Made by a program: the position numbers and the translations under genes. This document shows positions 49,945 through 59,065 of a stretch of DNA of 64,000 nt, piece by piece (position 1 is the stretch's first letter; each line of letters begins with the position of its first letter). The stretch spans positions 124,001-188,000 of the forward strand of contig CP018628.1 in the NCBI GenBank assembly GCA_002271215.1, in the 5' to 3' direction. This stretch comes from Lelliottia jeotgali (GTDB taxonomy: Bacteria; Pseudomonadota; Gammaproteobacteria; Enterobacterales; Enterobacteriaceae). The notes under the pieces are model-generated. The model had not been told where the DNA came from and did no database searches. It was given only the letters and a program-made list of their open reading frames with translations.

Positions 49945-52014
49945 ATGTCTGAGAATACTTTCCTGGTGGAAATCGGCACCGAAGAGCTGCCACCAAAAGC
50001 CCTGCGCAGCCTGGCGGAATCCTTTGCTGCGAACTTTACGACTGAGCTGGATAACGCTGGCCTGGCACACGGTAACGTCGAATGGTTTGCGGCTCCGCGT
50101 CGTCTGGCGCTGAAAGTCGCTGGCCTGGCGGCATCGCAGGCGGATCGTGAAGTTGAAAAACGCGGCCCGGCCATTGCCCAGGCGTTTGATGCCGAAGGTA
50201 AACCGAGCAAAGCCGCAGAAGGTTGGGCACGTGGCTGCGGTATCACCGTTGACCAGGCCGAGCGTCTGACCACTGATAAAGGTGAGTGGCTGCTGTATCG
50301 CGCTCATGTGAAAGGTGAAAGTGCAGAAACGCTGCTGCCAAACATGATCGCCACCTCACTTGCCAAACTGCCAATCCCAAAACTGATGCGCTGGGGTGCG
50401 AGCGACGTGCACTTTGTGCGTCCGGTTCATACCGTGACCCTGCTGTTGGGCGATAAAGTCGTTCCGGCCACCATTCTGGGCATCAAATCCGATCGCGTGA
50501 TTCGCGGCCATCGCTTCATGGGCGAGCCAGAATTCACCATCGACAACGCCGATCAGTATCCGCAGATCCTGCTGGAGCGCGGCAAAGTCATCGCTGATTA
50601 CGAACAGCGTAAAGCCAAAATCAAAGCGGACGCGGAAGAAGCAGCACGCAAAATTGGTGGCAACGCCGATCTGAGCGAAAGCTTGCTGGAAGAAGTGACC
50701 TCGCTGGTGGAATGGCCAGTGGTGCTGACCGCGAAGTTCGAAGAGAAATTCCTCGCCGTTCCGGCGGAAGCGCTGGTCTACACCATGAAAGGTGACCAGA
50801 AATACTTCCCGGTTTACGCGGCGGACGGCAAACTGCTGCCGAACTTTATCTTCGTGGCGAACATCGAATCTAAAGATCCGATGCAGATTATCTCCGGTAA
50901 CGAGAAAGTGGTTCGTCCACGTCTGGCGGATGCTGAGTTCTTCTTTAACAGCGACCGTAAAAAACGTCTTGAAGATCACCTGCCACGCCTGCAAACCGTC
51001 CTGTTCCAGCAACAGCTCGGCACGCTGCGTGACAAAACTGACCGTATCGCGGAGCTGTCCGGCTGGATCGCCCGCGAGATTGGCGCTGACGTAAACCACG
51101 CGACCCGCGCAGGCCTGCTGTCTAAATGCGACCTGATGACCAACATGGTGTTCGAATTTACCGACACCCAGGGCGTAATGGGCATGCACTACGCGCGTCA
51201 CGATGGCGAAGCGGAAGATGTCGCCGTTGCGCTGAACGAGCAGTATCAGCCGCGCTTTGCGGGTGACGATCTGCCGTCTAACCCGGTGGCTTGTGCTGTG
51301 GCGATTGCCGATAAGATGGATACCCTCGCGGGGATCTTCGGTATCGGTCAGCATCCGAAAGGCGACAAAGATCCGTTTGCACTGCGTCGTGCGGCGCTGG
51401 GCGTGCTGCGTATCATCGTTGAAAAGAACCTGAATCTGGATCTGCAGACGCTGACCGAAGAAGCAGTGCGTCTGTACGGCGACAAGCTGACCAACGCCAA
51501 AGTGGTAGATGACGTTATCGACTTTATGCTTGGCCGTTTCCGCGCCTGGTATCAGGACGAAGGTTACACCGTCGACACCATTCAGGCGGTTCTGGCGCGT
51601 CGTCCGACCCGTCCGGCAGATTTTAATGCGCGCATGAAGGCGGTTTCCCACTTCCGTACTCTGGAAGCGGCGTCCGCGCTGGCTGCGGCCAACAAGCGTG
51701 TTTCCAATATTCTGGCGAAATCCGACGAGAAGCTGACTGAGCGTGTGAACGCCGCGACGTTGAAAGAGCCGGAAGAGATCGCGCTGGCAATGCAAGTTGT
51801 GGTACTGCGCGACAAGCTGGAGCCATTCTTTGCTGAAGGCCGCTATCAGGAAGCGCTGGTCGAACTGGCTGAACTGCGTGAAGTGATCGACGCCTTCTTC
51901 GAGAAAGTAATGGTTAACGTTGAGGATAAAGAGCTGCGCATTAACCGCCTCTCTATGCTCGAAAAACTGCGTGAACTGTTCCTGCGCGTCGCAGATATTT
52001 CGCTCCTGCAGTAA
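49945..52014 (+). CDS. glyS: Glycine-tRNA ligase beta subunit
   Basis: 689 residues, the E. coli length. The tRNA-binding subunit of glycyl-tRNA synthetase: an N-terminal B3/4-like part ([12 protein letters not shown]), an HD-like middle domain and a C-terminal DALR-type anticodon-binding domain (ending [22 protein letters not shown]...). Start 49945 follows AAGAGGC. A REP-like element and a terminator follow the stop. Confidence 0.97.
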   Translation: MSENTFLVEIGTEELPPKALRSLAESFAANFTTELDNAGLAHGNVEWFAAPRRLALKVAGLAASQADREVEKRGPAIAQAFDAEGKPSKAAEGWARGCGITVDQAERLTTDKGEWLLYRAHVKGESAETLLPNMIATSLAKLPIPKLMRWGASDVHFVRPVHTVTLLLGDKVVPATILGIKSDRVIRGHRFMGEPEFTIDNADQYPQILLERGKVIADYEQRKAKIKADAEEAARKIGGNADLSESLLEEVTSLVEWPVVLTAKFEEKFLAVPAEALVYTMKGDQKYFPVYAADGKLLPNFIFVANIESKDPMQIISGNEKVVRPRLADAEFFFNSDRKKRLEDHLPRLQTVLFQQQLGTLRDKTDRIAELSGWIAREIGADVNHATRAGLLSKCDLMTNMVFEFTDTQGVMGMHYARHDGEAEDVAVALNEQYQPRFAGDDLPSNPVACAVAIADKMDTLAGIFGIGQHPKGDKDPFALRRAALGVLRIIVEKNLNLDLQTLTEEAVRLYGDKLTNAKVVDDVIDFMLGRFRAWYQDEGYTVDTIQAVLARRPTRPADFNARMKAVSHFRTLEAASALAAANKRVSNILAKSDEKLTERVNAATLKEPEEIALAMQVVVLRDKLEPFFAEGRYQEALVELAELREVIDAFFEKVMVNVEDKELRINRLSMLEKLRELFLRVADISLLQ

Positions 52015-52023
52015 CGTCCCTTT

Positions 52024-52055
52024 TGCCCGGCGGCGCTACGCTTGCACGGGCCTAC
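52024..52055. repeat. REP-like element after glyS
   Basis: TGCCCGGCGGCGCTACGC...GCACGGGCCTACCGG, a degenerate copy of the family also found at 44313-44396, lying between the glyS stop and its terminator. Confidence 0.7.
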
Positions 52056-52063
52056 CGGTTATG

Positions 52064-52087
52064 AAACCCGCTGCGGCGGGTTTTTTT
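52064..52087 (+). terminator. glyQS terminator
   Basis: AAACCCGC-TGCG-GCGGGTTTTTTT: seven-base-pair GC stem followed by a seven-base T-run, 50 bases after the glyS stop. Confidence 0.88.
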
Positions 52088-52173
52088 ATGCTTAAAAAAT
52101 CACCTTGAAATCACCAGGCTGATGCCGCTATCCTAACCGCGTTAATTTTTCCTCTCTGGAGCGCTTACCGAAA

Positions 52174-52211
52174 ATGAACAAACACGACTGATGAATTTCG
52201 ATCCTTGCTAA
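52174..52211 (+). other. Two overlapping micro-ORFs ahead of the ABC-F gene
   Basis: ATG-AAC-AAA-CAC-GAC-TGA (52174-52191, encoding MNKHD) overlaps by one base ATG-AAT-TTC-GAT-CCT-TGC-TAA (52191-52211, encoding MNFDPC). They end 48 bases before the ABC-F start. Micro-ORF leaders of this kind control many ABC-F genes through ribosome stalling, but chance occurrence cannot be excluded. Confidence 0.25.
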
Positions 52212-52259
52212 ACGCTTTTGCGTCGGCAGGGGATGTTTTGATTTCATTCAGGAGTGCTT

Positions 52260-53879
52260 ATGGCTCATTTTGCGCAATCCCCTTCTTTTATTTTGCATCA
52301 GGTCACCTGTCAGTTTGCGACGGGCGATACCCTTTTTGGTCCGCTGAATTTCTCGCTGGAGCCGTCGCTCTGCGCGCTGGTTGGGCGTAATGGCAGCGGA
52401 AAAACACGTCTTTTACGCCTGCTGGCCGCGCTGGATTCACCGGCGAGTGGTCATATCGAGCGCCTGGGATCGCATGTGTATGTCGCTCAACAGCATGATA
52501 TTTCTGCCCATACTACTCTTGCTGAACTGCTGGGCTACGCTGAGATTTTTGCGGCCCGTCAGCGCATCGACAGCGGCGATTACCAGCCGGAAGATCTCGA
52601 ACGTCTCGACGGTTACTGGGACTTAGCAGAACGATTAACCTCGGCATTTCTCGCGGCACATCTTCCTCATTTTGATCCCGATAAACTCGCTTCTGAACTG
52701 AGTGGCGGAGAGCGCGTGCGCGCCTTGCTATGTGGAGCTTTTACCGCCGATGCCGATTATTTGCTGCTGGATGAGCCAACCAATCACCTCGACAGAGAGG
52801 GTCGTGAATGGTTTTACGACCAGCTGACGTGCCGGGTGGGTGGTGTGATGGTGGCTTCACACGATCGTGAGTTACTGGCGCAGGTGCCGCGCATTCTGGA
52901 ACTCAGTGGTGCAGGCCTGCGTGTTTATGGCGGCAACTATGCCGACTACCAACGCCAGAGGGATGCCGAACAGCAGGCGGCGCGCGCGGCGCTGGAGCAT
53001 GCGGCCACCGAACGTAAACGCACCCGTGCCCGAATGCATAAAGAACATGACGCCAGCCAGCGGCGCTCGGCGCAAACCTTGCGTACGGTTGATACGCTCA
53101 ATATCGCTTCATTTGAACGCATCAAATATAAAATGGCGGCGAAAGAGCGGCCTGGGACGTGGCGTAAGCAGCATCATGAGCAAAATGATGCCCTGAATGC
53201 TGCCGTCAGCCAGGCGCGGGAACGCGTTGAGGACGACAGTCCGGTGATGTTTACTCTGCCGGGTAGCCGTATCGCCGAGGGCAAGCAGGCGGTGGTGCTG
53301 GAAGATTTGGTCCTGCCGTACGTGACTATGCCACCGGTTAACTGGCGCATCGACGGGCCAATGCGTGTAGCGCTGCGCGGGCCGAATGGCTGCGGGAAAT
53401 CAACGCTGCTAAAGGTCATTCTGAGGGAACTGGAACCTGTTTCCGGCTCATGCAGCGTGTCGGTGAAAACGGCGTATCTCGATCAACATTTGTCGCAGCT
53501 CGATCTCACTCAGTCGGTGATGACGCATCTCAATCTGCACGACACGCCGCTGGATGAGGGCTTGCTGCGCAGTCGTCTGGCGCAGCTTCAACTGGGCGCG
53601 GATAAAGTCTCCCTGCCGCTGGGCGAGCTGAGCGGCGGCGAGCGTCTAAAAGCTGCACTGGCCTGTGTACTGTGGCGGGAAGAGGCTGCGCAATTGCTGC
53701 TTCTGGATGAGCCGACTAACCATCTGGATTTGGCTTCTATGCGGGCGATTGAAGCGGCGTTGGCCGATTTTCCCGGCGCGTTGCTGGTGGTTTCACACGA
53801 TCTGGCTTTCCTCGATGGGCTAAAGCTGACGCATGAGCTGGTATGGACGGAGAAAGGGTGGCGCTGTGAAAGGCTCTAA
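52260..53879 (+). CDS. ABC-F family ATPase
   Basis: 539 residues from the ATG at 52260 (CAGGAG upstream); soluble, with two ABC ATPase domains and no membrane segments. First domain: Walker A GRNGSGKT (42-49), signature LSGGERVRA, Walker B YLLLDEPTNHLD. Second: GPNGCGKST, LSGGERLKA, LLLLDEPTNHLD. The two are joined by a long charged helical linker (about 225-320) that in this class enters the ribosomal tRNA exit or peptidyl site. Length is near YbiT (530) but the sequence is not one of the four E. coli K-12 ABC-F proteins as I recall them. Role probably in translation; antibiotic protection is possible but not shown. Confidence 0.85.
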   Translation: MAHFAQSPSFILHQVTCQFATGDTLFGPLNFSLEPSLCALVGRNGSGKTRLLRLLAALDSPASGHIERLGSHVYVAQQHDISAHTTLAELLGYAEIFAARQRIDSGDYQPEDLERLDGYWDLAERLTSAFLAAHLPHFDPDKLASELSGGERVRALLCGAFTADADYLLLDEPTNHLDREGREWFYDQLTCRVGGVMVASHDRELLAQVPRILELSGAGLRVYGGNYADYQRQRDAEQQAARAALEHAATERKRTRARMHKEHDASQRRSAQTLRTVDTLNIASFERIKYKMAAKERPGTWRKQHHEQNDALNAAVSQARERVEDDSPVMFTLPGSRIAEGKQAVVLEDLVLPYVTMPPVNWRIDGPMRVALRGPNGCGKSTLLKVILRELEPVSGSCSVSVKTAYLDQHLSQLDLTQSVMTHLNLHDTPLDEGLLRSRLAQLQLGADKVSLPLGELSGGERLKAALACVLWREEAAQLLLLDEPTNHLDLASMRAIEAALADFPGALLVVSHDLAFLDGLKLTHELVWTEKGWRCERL

Positions 53880-53885
53880 AAATAC

Positions 53886-53907
53886 AAACCCCCGCAATTG
53901 CGGGGGC
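53886..53907 (-). terminator. yiaG terminator
   Basis: Read on the minus strand, GCCCCCGC-AATT-GCGGGGG is followed by TTTGTATTTTT, 20 bases past the yiaG stop. On the plus strand no T-run follows, so it serves yiaG; the ABC-F gene ends inside its tail. Confidence 0.8.
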
Positions 53908-53927
53908 GGTAACGTTAACAAATCAAT

Positions 53928-54209
53928 TCACTGCGTACTCATTGTTGAAGCAACCTGAATCATGCGCATCAGTTTAAGCTCGGTCACGGAGGGTTTTACA
54001 CGTTTTGATTCCCACTCATGCACCGTTGCCACGCTGACGCCCATCTCTCGGGCGAAATCATCGATTTTTAGCCCTGTCCCTTTGCGTAATCGCTCAAATT
54101 CTGTAAAAGGATTCGACTTTTGGGACGGGGTGACTGTCTGCGATAAATCTTTAAAAACAATTTGTTCCAGGCTGCTTAACAGCTCAAGCATAGGATCTTT
54201 AGATTCCAT
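53928..54209 (-). CDS. yiaG: YiaG, HTH-type regulator
   Basis: 93-residue Xre-family protein. The helix-turn-helix (about 42-85) reads GLKIDDFAREMGVSVATVHEWESKRVKPS, near-identical in layout to E. coli YiaG (96). The N-terminal 40 residues are a helical arm. Targets unknown; the fold is that of antitoxin-like HigA/MqsA C-terminal domains, but no toxin gene lies next to it. Divergent from yiaF across 330 bases that hold two terminator-like hairpins. Confidence 0.88.
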   Translation of the reverse strand: MESKDPMLELLSSLEQIVFKDLSQTVTPSQKSNPFTEFERLRKGTGLKIDDFAREMGVSVATVHEWESKRVKPSVTELKLMRMIQVASTMSTQ

Positions 54210-54379
54210 TAAGAACTCCTCTTAAATCACACAGCGGGATCGTGAACATCAGAGAGCCAATTAAGAATAGCCTGCAAAAGAAACAAAAGATCGTCACGTC
54301 TGTGACTAATTGTGCGGTAACGATCGCCTTATTCGTTTCAGCAGAACGGTCACTGACAGTAATTGCCTGATTATTCAAA

Positions 54380-54405
54380 AACAGGCTTTGCCTGGTATTT
54401 TTTTG
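54380..54405. terminator. Terminator-like hairpin in the yiaG-yiaF gap
   Basis: CAGGC-TTT-GCCTG followed by GTATTTTTTTG on the plus strand; on the minus strand the stem is followed by TTTTTG. No annotated gene ends here: yiaG reads left and yiaF reads right, so it must stop a non-coding transcript, act in a leader, or be fortuitous. Confidence 0.6.
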
Positions 54406-54412
54406 TAAATCG

Positions 54413-54440
54413 TAAGAAAAAAAACGGCAATAGCCGTTTT
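54413..54440. terminator. Second terminator-like hairpin in the yiaG-yiaF gap
   Basis: AAAACGGC-AATA-GCCGTTTT, perfect eight-base stem; on the minus strand it is followed by an eight-base T-run. Together with the hairpin 20 bases to the left it makes a double stop in the gene-free stretch 54210-54539. I see no open reading frame of note there. Confidence 0.65.
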
Positions 54441-54539
54441 GCATGAAAATAGTATCTTGCCAGCCTGACCTGGACTATCCTTGTGAGCGTCGGGCACGCG
54501 TGTGTCGGTGTGCGTTTTTTGGGTGAAAGGAGTATTAAA

Positions 54540-55250
54540 ATGGCGACAGGAAAGTCCTGCTCTCGCTGGTTTGCGCCTATTGCGGCGATATTGATGGTAG
54601 TTAGCCTGAGCGGGTGTTTCGATAAAGAAGGCGATCAGCGTAAAGCGTTTATCGATTTTCTACAGAATACCGTGATGCGCAGTGGCGAGCATTTGCCGAC
54701 GCTGACTGCGGATCAGAAAAAACAGTTTGGTCCCTTCGTTTCCGATTACGCCATCCTTTATGGTTATTCACAGCAGGTGAATCAGGCGATGGATTCCGGT
54801 CTTCGTCCGGTTGTGGACAGCGTGAATGCGATTCGCGTTCCACAGGACTATATGACCCAGCGTGAACCTCTGCGCCAGTCTAACGGTGCGCTTGGTGTAT
54901 TAAGCCAGCAGCTGCAGAATGCAAAAATGCAGGCTGATGCTGCGCGTTCCGCACTGAAACAGGGTGAAGATCTGAAGCCCGTATTCGATCAGGTATACGA
55001 GAAAGTCGTGACCAAACCTTCGGATGCAATGCAGCCGCTGATTCCAGCCGCGCAGATCTTTAGCCAGCAGCTGGTGCAGGTGGGCGATTTTATCTCCCAG
55101 CAGGGTACTCAGGTGAGCTTTGTCTCTAACGGCATTCAGTTCCCTACGTCCCAGCAAGCCAGCCAGTACAATACGCTGATTGGGCCTCTGGCCTCTCAGC
55201 ACCAGGCCTTTACCCAGGCGTGGGGCGCGGCAGTCACCGCGACGGAATAA
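54540..55250 (+). CDS. yiaF: YiaF, DUF3053 lipoprotein
   Basis: 236 residues from the ATG at 54540 (GAAAGGAG ribosome site), the E. coli YiaF length; the longer frame from 54483 is unsupported. Lipobox SLSGC ends the signal peptide (Cys at about residue 26) and CFDKEGDQRKAFIDFLQ follows. The mature chain is mostly helical, with long Gln-rich heptads (about 120-170). Function unknown. A strong terminator follows at once. Confidence 0.9.
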   Translation: MATGKSCSRWFAPIAAILMVVSLSGCFDKEGDQRKAFIDFLQNTVMRSGEHLPTLTADQKKQFGPFVSDYAILYGYSQQVNQAMDSGLRPVVDSVNAIRVPQDYMTQREPLRQSNGALGVLSQQLQNAKMQADAARSALKQGEDLKPVFDQVYEKVVTKPSDAMQPLIPAAQIFSQQLVQVGDFISQQGTQVSFVSNGIQFPTSQQASQYNTLIGPLASQHQAFTQAWGAAVTATE

Positions 55251-55253
55251 GAT

Positions 55254-55282
55254 AAAAAACCCCGCATCGAGCGGGGTTTTTT
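55254..55282 (+). terminator. yiaF terminator
   Basis: AAAACCCCGC-ATCGA-GCGGGGTTTTTT, seven-plus GC pairs and a T-run, starting four bases after the yiaF stop. Confidence 0.9.
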
Positions 55283-55303
55283 ATAGATTGATAAAAATAA
55301 TGC

Positions 55304-55332
55304 TTGTCATTCATCTACCACATAGGTATAAA
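55304..55332 (+). promoter_or_regulatory. cspA promoter
   Basis: TTGTCA (55304-55309) and TATAAA (55327-55332) are separated by exactly 17 bases. Transcription should begin near 55339-55341, giving a leader of about 157 bases before cspA, the size known for E. coli. Confidence 0.75.
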
Positions 55333-55339
55333 TATCCCC

Positions 55340-55497
55340 GTCGGTTTGTTACACAGACCTAAAGCAGTTTAGTTAAGTAGTCCAGATGAGTTATCCAAAG
55401 ATACCTTCGTAGTGACCCTTCCTTCATCGCTTAAAAATCTGTAACACATGCCATCATCGCGCCGGAAGGCAAAACGTATTTTAAAAAGGTAATTTCT
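55340..55497 (+). ncRNA. cspA 5' leader (cold-responsive RNA thermosensor)
   Basis: The untranslated leader begins near CGGTTTG and contains ACAGACC, GCAGT and AAAATCTGTAA segments that correspond to the E. coli cspA leader, ending in AAAAGGTAAT before the ATG. In E. coli this RNA refolds on cooling and exposes the ribosome site; the same role is inferred from its match in position, length and blocks. Confidence 0.7.
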
Positions 55498-55710
55498 ATG
55501 TCTGGTAAAATGACTGGTCTGGTAAAATGGTTCAACGCTGATAAAGGCTTCGGCTTCATCACTCCTGACGATGGCTCTAAAGATGTATTCGTACACTTCT
55601 CTGCTATCCAGAACGAAGGCTACAAATCTTTGGACGAAGGTCAGAAAGTTTCCTTCACCATCGAAAGCGGCGCTAAAGGCCCAGCAGCTGGTAACGTTGT
55701 AAGCCTGTAA
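55498..55710 (+). CDS. cspA: Major cold-shock protein CspA
   Basis: 70-residue OB-fold RNA chaperone, nearly identical to E. coli CspA in my reading. RNP1 KGFGFI and RNP2 VFVHF are intact. It melts mRNA structures after cold shock. Here it lies between yiaF and ghrB on the yiaF strand; in E. coli, as I recall, cspA lies on the other side of yiaG, so the segment has been rearranged or the gene moved. Confidence 0.96.
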   Translation: MSGKMTGLVKWFNADKGFGFITPDDGSKDVFVHFSAIQNEGYKSLDEGQKVSFTIESGAKGPAAGNVVSL

Positions 55711-55737
55711 GCTTCCAACTCAGCAGCACAAGAATTT

Positions 55738-55763
55738 AAAAACCCGCCTCTGGCGGGTTTTTT
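55738..55763. terminator. Bidirectional terminator between cspA and ghrB
   Basis: AAAAACCCGCC-TCT-GGCGGGTTTTTTT. Serves cspA on the plus strand and, 19 bases after its stop, ghrB and the kgu operon on the minus strand. Confidence 0.88.
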
Positions 55764-55781
55764 TCGTTTAGAGCTTTATGA

Positions 55782-56753
55782 TTATTTGACCTGCGGGTTC
55801 ACGCAGTTCTTCTCAACTTTCCCGTTAAGCGCATCGATCAGGTTGTCCACCGCAGTGGATGCCATGCTGTAGCGCGTCTCATGCGTAGCCGAGCCGATAT
55901 GCGGCAGGGCCACCACGTTTGGCAACGTCAGCAGCGGGGAATCGACCGGCAGCGGCTCTTGCTCAAAGACATCCAGGCCGGCGGCGTGAATCTCACCGTT
56001 TTGCAATGCGGCAATCAAAGCCTTTTCATCCACCACTGGCCCACGGCCAGCGTTGATAAAAATGGCGGATTTTTTCATTTTCGCAAACTCTGCTGTGCCG
56101 ATCAGATGATGGGTCTCGTCCGTCAGAGGCAGGATTAGACAGACATAATCCGCTTCCTGTAGCAGTGTATCCAGATCGCAGTAACGGCCATTGAAACGTT
56201 CTTCGGCTTCTTTGTGCTGACGGCGCGCGTTGTACAGAATCGGCATGTTAAACCCGAAATGTGCGCGCTGGGCCAGCGCCAGCCCGATACGTCCCATGCC
56301 GACAATCCCCAGCGTTTTGCCGTGGACATCCACACCAAACCAGTCGGGACCGATACTCTTGGTCCATTCACCCGCTTTCACACGTTCGGCCACTTCGACC
56401 ACACGACGCGCGGTGCTGAGTACCAGCGCCATCAGCGTATCTGCGACCGTCTCCGTGAGTGCAGTCGGCGTGTGCATCAATAGAACCTTGCGTGCGTTGA
56501 GCGCCTCGACGTCAAAGTTGTCGTAGCCGACGGATATGGTTGAGGTGGCACGGAGCTTCGGCATTTTTTCCAGCAATGCGCTATCCACTTTTTCGCTTGA
56601 ACCCAGCAGCCCTTCGGCGCGGGCAAAGGCGTCTGCGTGCTGCGCCACGGTATCCGGGCTAAGATTCTTTACCTGGGTGACGGTAAAGTGTTCCTCAAGA
56701 CGCTTCTGTAGATCGTCGGGCAGTGCTTTATACAAAATGACGGACGGCTTCAT
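55782..56753 (-). CDS. ghrB: 2-ketoaldonate / glyoxylate-hydroxypyruvate reductase GhrB (KguD role)
   Basis: 323-residue NAD(P)H-dependent D-2-hydroxyacid dehydrogenase (E. coli GhrB 324). The Rossmann motif [16 protein letters not shown], the Arg of [11 protein letters not shown] and the catalytic His of [12 protein letters not shown] are present. It reduces glyoxylate, hydroxypyruvate and 2-keto-gluconate. Here it is the last gene of a kgu-type operon, 26 bases after the transporter, so reduction of 2-ketogluconate or its 6-phosphate to the gluconate form is its likely role (KguD in Pseudomonas). Confidence 0.94.
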   Translation of the reverse strand: MKPSVILYKALPDDLQKRLEEHFTVTQVKNLSPDTVAQHADAFARAEGLLGSSEKVDSALLEKMPKLRATSTISVGYDNFDVEALNARKVLLMHTPTALTETVADTLMALVLSTARRVVEVAERVKAGEWTKSIGPDWFGVDVHGKTLGIVGMGRIGLALAQRAHFGFNMPILYNARRQHKEAEERFNGRYCDLDTLLQEADYVCLILPLTDETHHLIGTAEFAKMKKSAIFINAGRGPVVDEKALIAALQNGEIHAAGLDVFEQEPLPVDSPLLTLPNVVALPHIGSATHETRYSMASTAVDNLIDALNGKVEKNCVNPQVK

Positions 56754-56779
56754 GCTAATCTCCGTTGATTTTAAAGGAT

Positions 56780-58060
56780 TCAGGCGTGGCGTGCGCCAGC
56801 AGGGATTTGTTGATTATTAGCAGGCTTAACAATCAAAGTAAGCCATACTGAAGCGAAAAGTGCCACCCCCATAAATATGTACGAGGCCGACGGGCTGCCG
56901 GTTGTACCGTTCAGGTAGCCGACAAACCACGAGCCGAAGAACGATCCTAGCGCGCCCATGCTGTTGATCAGCGCCATCGCGCCACCGGCGACATTACGCG
57001 GCAACATCTCCGGGATGATGGCAAAGAACGGACCGTAAGGCGCATACATCGCCGCACCGGCGATCACCAGCAGCGTGTAAGACACCCAGAAATGGTTCGC
57101 ACCGACCGCCCAGGAACCGATAAACGCGAAAGCGGCAATCAGCAGCAGCGGCCAGACGAAAAGCTTACGGTTTTGCAGTTTATCCGACGCCCACGACACC
57201 ACTATCATCGCGATGGTCGCAGCCAGATATGGCACCGATGACAGCCAGCCTACTTCCACCATACCGAGATTTTCACCGCCGCTGCGAATAATCGATGGCA
57301 GCCACAGGACGAAACCGTAGACGCCAATGCTCCAGGCGAAATATTGCATGCAAAGCAGAATCACGTTGCGTGAGCGGAATGCCTCACCGTAGTTGCGTAC
57401 CGCTTTCAGCCCCTGCTGTTCTTTATCCAGTTCAGCCTGCAGCGCGGCTTTTTCACTGGCGGAAAGCCAGGTCGCTTGTGTCGGTTTGTCTTTTACCAGT
57501 ACCCACCAGCAGAATGCCCAGATGATGGCCGGGAATCCTTCGATGATGAACATGTGACGCCAGCCGAACGATTGAATCAGGTATCCCGATACCACGGACA
57601 TCCACAGAACGGTCACCGGGTTGCCAAGGATCAGGAAAGTATTGGCGCGTGATCGTTCGGATTTGGTAAACCAGTTGCTGATATAGATAAGCATGGCGGG
57701 CATCACGGCAGCTTCAACCACACCGAGGACAAAACGAATGGCCGCCAGCGCCGGGATGTTATTGACCATACCGGTGAGCGACGCGCAGGCTCCCCATAAA
57801 ATCAGGCACACAAAAATCAGTTTGCGCACGCTGCGGCGTTCGGCGTAAATCGCGCCGGGGATCTGGAAGAAGAAATAGCCCAGGAAGAACAGGGCACCTA
57901 ACAGGGAGGAGACGCCTTTGGTGATCCCCAGATCTTCGGTGATCCCTGCGGCGGAGGCGAAACTAAAATTCGCGCGATCGAGATACGCCAGGCTGTACGT
58001 GATAAACACGATCGGCATGATGTACCACCAGCGTTTGACTGCATTGGTCGATTTGTTCAT
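56780..58060 (-). CDS. kguT: 2-ketogluconate MFS transporter (KguT-like)
   Basis: 426 residues from the ATG at 58060 ([11 protein letters not shown]...); the upstream 17-codon extension is unsupported. ACS-family MFS with 12 membrane segments, opening motif [12 protein letters not shown] and [16 protein letters not shown] at TM4. Third gene of the kgu operon, between the kinase and ghrB. 2-Ketogluconate as substrate is inferred from this company. Confidence 0.85.
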   Translation of the reverse strand: MNKSTNAVKRWWYIMPIVFITYSLAYLDRANFSFASAAGITEDLGITKGVSSLLGALFFLGYFFFQIPGAIYAERRSVRKLIFVCLILWGACASLTGMVNNIPALAAIRFVLGVVEAAVMPAMLIYISNWFTKSERSRANTFLILGNPVTVLWMSVVSGYLIQSFGWRHMFIIEGFPAIIWAFCWWVLVKDKPTQATWLSASEKAALQAELDKEQQGLKAVRNYGEAFRSRNVILLCMQYFAWSIGVYGFVLWLPSIIRSGGENLGMVEVGWLSSVPYLAATIAMIVVSWASDKLQNRKLFVWPLLLIAAFAFIGSWAVGANHFWVSYTLLVIAGAAMYAPYGPFFAIIPEMLPRNVAGGAMALINSMGALGSFFGSWFVGYLNGTTGSPSASYIFMGVALFASVWLTLIVKPANNQQIPAGARHA

Positions 58061-58126
58061 GGGCTTGCCTCTGTTGTTGAGGTTTATACCGCCGTTGTCT
58101 GTAGGGTACACGGTGGCTAATTATGG

Positions 58127-59065
58127 TTACTCGGAAAGTTGTGCGCGGGTCGGCAATCCTTCGCTGTCGCCTTGTACCTGAATGGCGAGCGAACCGATCT
58201 TGTTCCCGCGAACTAAGGCCTGTTGCAGCGTTTTGCCTTCCAGCAGGGCGCTGATCACTCCCACGGCGAATCCATCTCCTGCGCCGACGGTGTCGACAAC
58301 GTTTTCGACTTTCACCGCAGCTATCGCGCCTTTTTCTCCGGCGGCAGTTTTGAACCATGCGCCGTCGGCACCGGTTTTCAGCACGACTGCGTTCACGCCC
58401 TGATTGAGATAAAAATCAGCAATTCCTTCCGGTGTGTTCTGTCCGGTCAGGATCATGCCCTCTTTCAGACCAGGCAGAACCCAGTCGGCCTGAAACGCCA
58501 GATGATTAAGCTTTTCAACCATTTCCGCTTCGCTTTTCCACAGCACCGGGCGCAGGTTTGGATCGAAAGAGATTGTCTTGCCCAGGGCTTTCATGGCGCT
58601 GGCCGCGTGATCGAGTAGGGCATACGAGCTCTCGGAGAGTGCAGCCGCGACGCCGCTCAAATGCAAATGCCGCGCGGAGGCAAAGTAAGCAGTATGATAA
58701 TCCTGCGTTGAGAGATGGCTCGCGGCAGATCCTTTGCGGAAATATTCCACAATGGGATCGGTTCCATTATCGACCTTAGATTTGAGCTGAAAACCGGTGG
58801 TGAAGCGGCTATCGAGCGTCACACCTTCGGCGTTGATACCCTCTTTTCTCAATGAGTCCAGGATAAACTGACCAAAGCTGTCGTCGCCCACGCGGCTGAC
58901 CCAGCCGACGTTGAGCCCCAGGCGTGCCAGACCGGTTGCCACGTTCAGTTCTGCGCCCGCAACGCGTTTGATAAAGTGCTCGACCGAGCGCAGTTCGCCC
59001 GTTTCGGTGGCCACAAACATGGCCATCGCTTCGCCAATGGTGATGACGTCCAGAGAATTAGGCAT
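58127..59065 (-). CDS. kguK: 2-ketogluconate kinase (KguK-like, PfkB family)
   Basis: 312-residue ribokinase-fold sugar kinase. The start at 59065 gives MPNSLDVITIGEAMAMF and overlaps the end of kguE by 8 bases. PfkB signatures are visible: the N-terminal GAELNVATGLARLG and the C-terminal DTVGAGDGFAVG with the catalytic Asp. It resembles 2-keto-3-deoxygluconate kinases; the operon context favours 2-ketogluconate as substrate, giving 2-keto-6-phosphogluconate. Confidence 0.85.
   Translation of the reverse strand: MPNSLDVITIGEAMAMFVATETGELRSVEHFIKRVAGAELNVATGLARLGLNVGWVSRVGDDSFGQFILDSLRKEGINAEGVTLDSRFTTGFQLKSKVDNGTDPIVEYFRKGSAASHLSTQDYHTAYFASARHLHLSGVAAALSESSYALLDHAASAMKALGKTISFDPNLRPVLWKSEAEMVEKLNHLAFQADWVLPGLKEGMILTGQNTPEGIADFYLNQGVNAVVLKTGADGAWFKTAAGEKGAIAAVKVENVVDTVGAGDGFAVGVISALLEGKTLQQALVRGNKIGSLAIQVQGDSEGLPTRAQLSE

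Noticed and set aside
49324..50307. 327-residue open frame antisense to the glyQ-glyS junction
   Set aside because: Spans two well-supported genes on the other strand and has no domain signature.
50356..51795. 479-residue open frame on the minus strand inside glyS
   Set aside because: It lies wholly antisense to glyS, whose identity is certain. Long antisense frames arise from the codon bias of GC-rich genes. The translation shows no recognisable domain.
53928..54209. YiaG as antitoxin of a toxin-antitoxin pair
   Set aside because: The HTH fold is antitoxin-like, but no small toxin-like frame lies next to it on the same strand.
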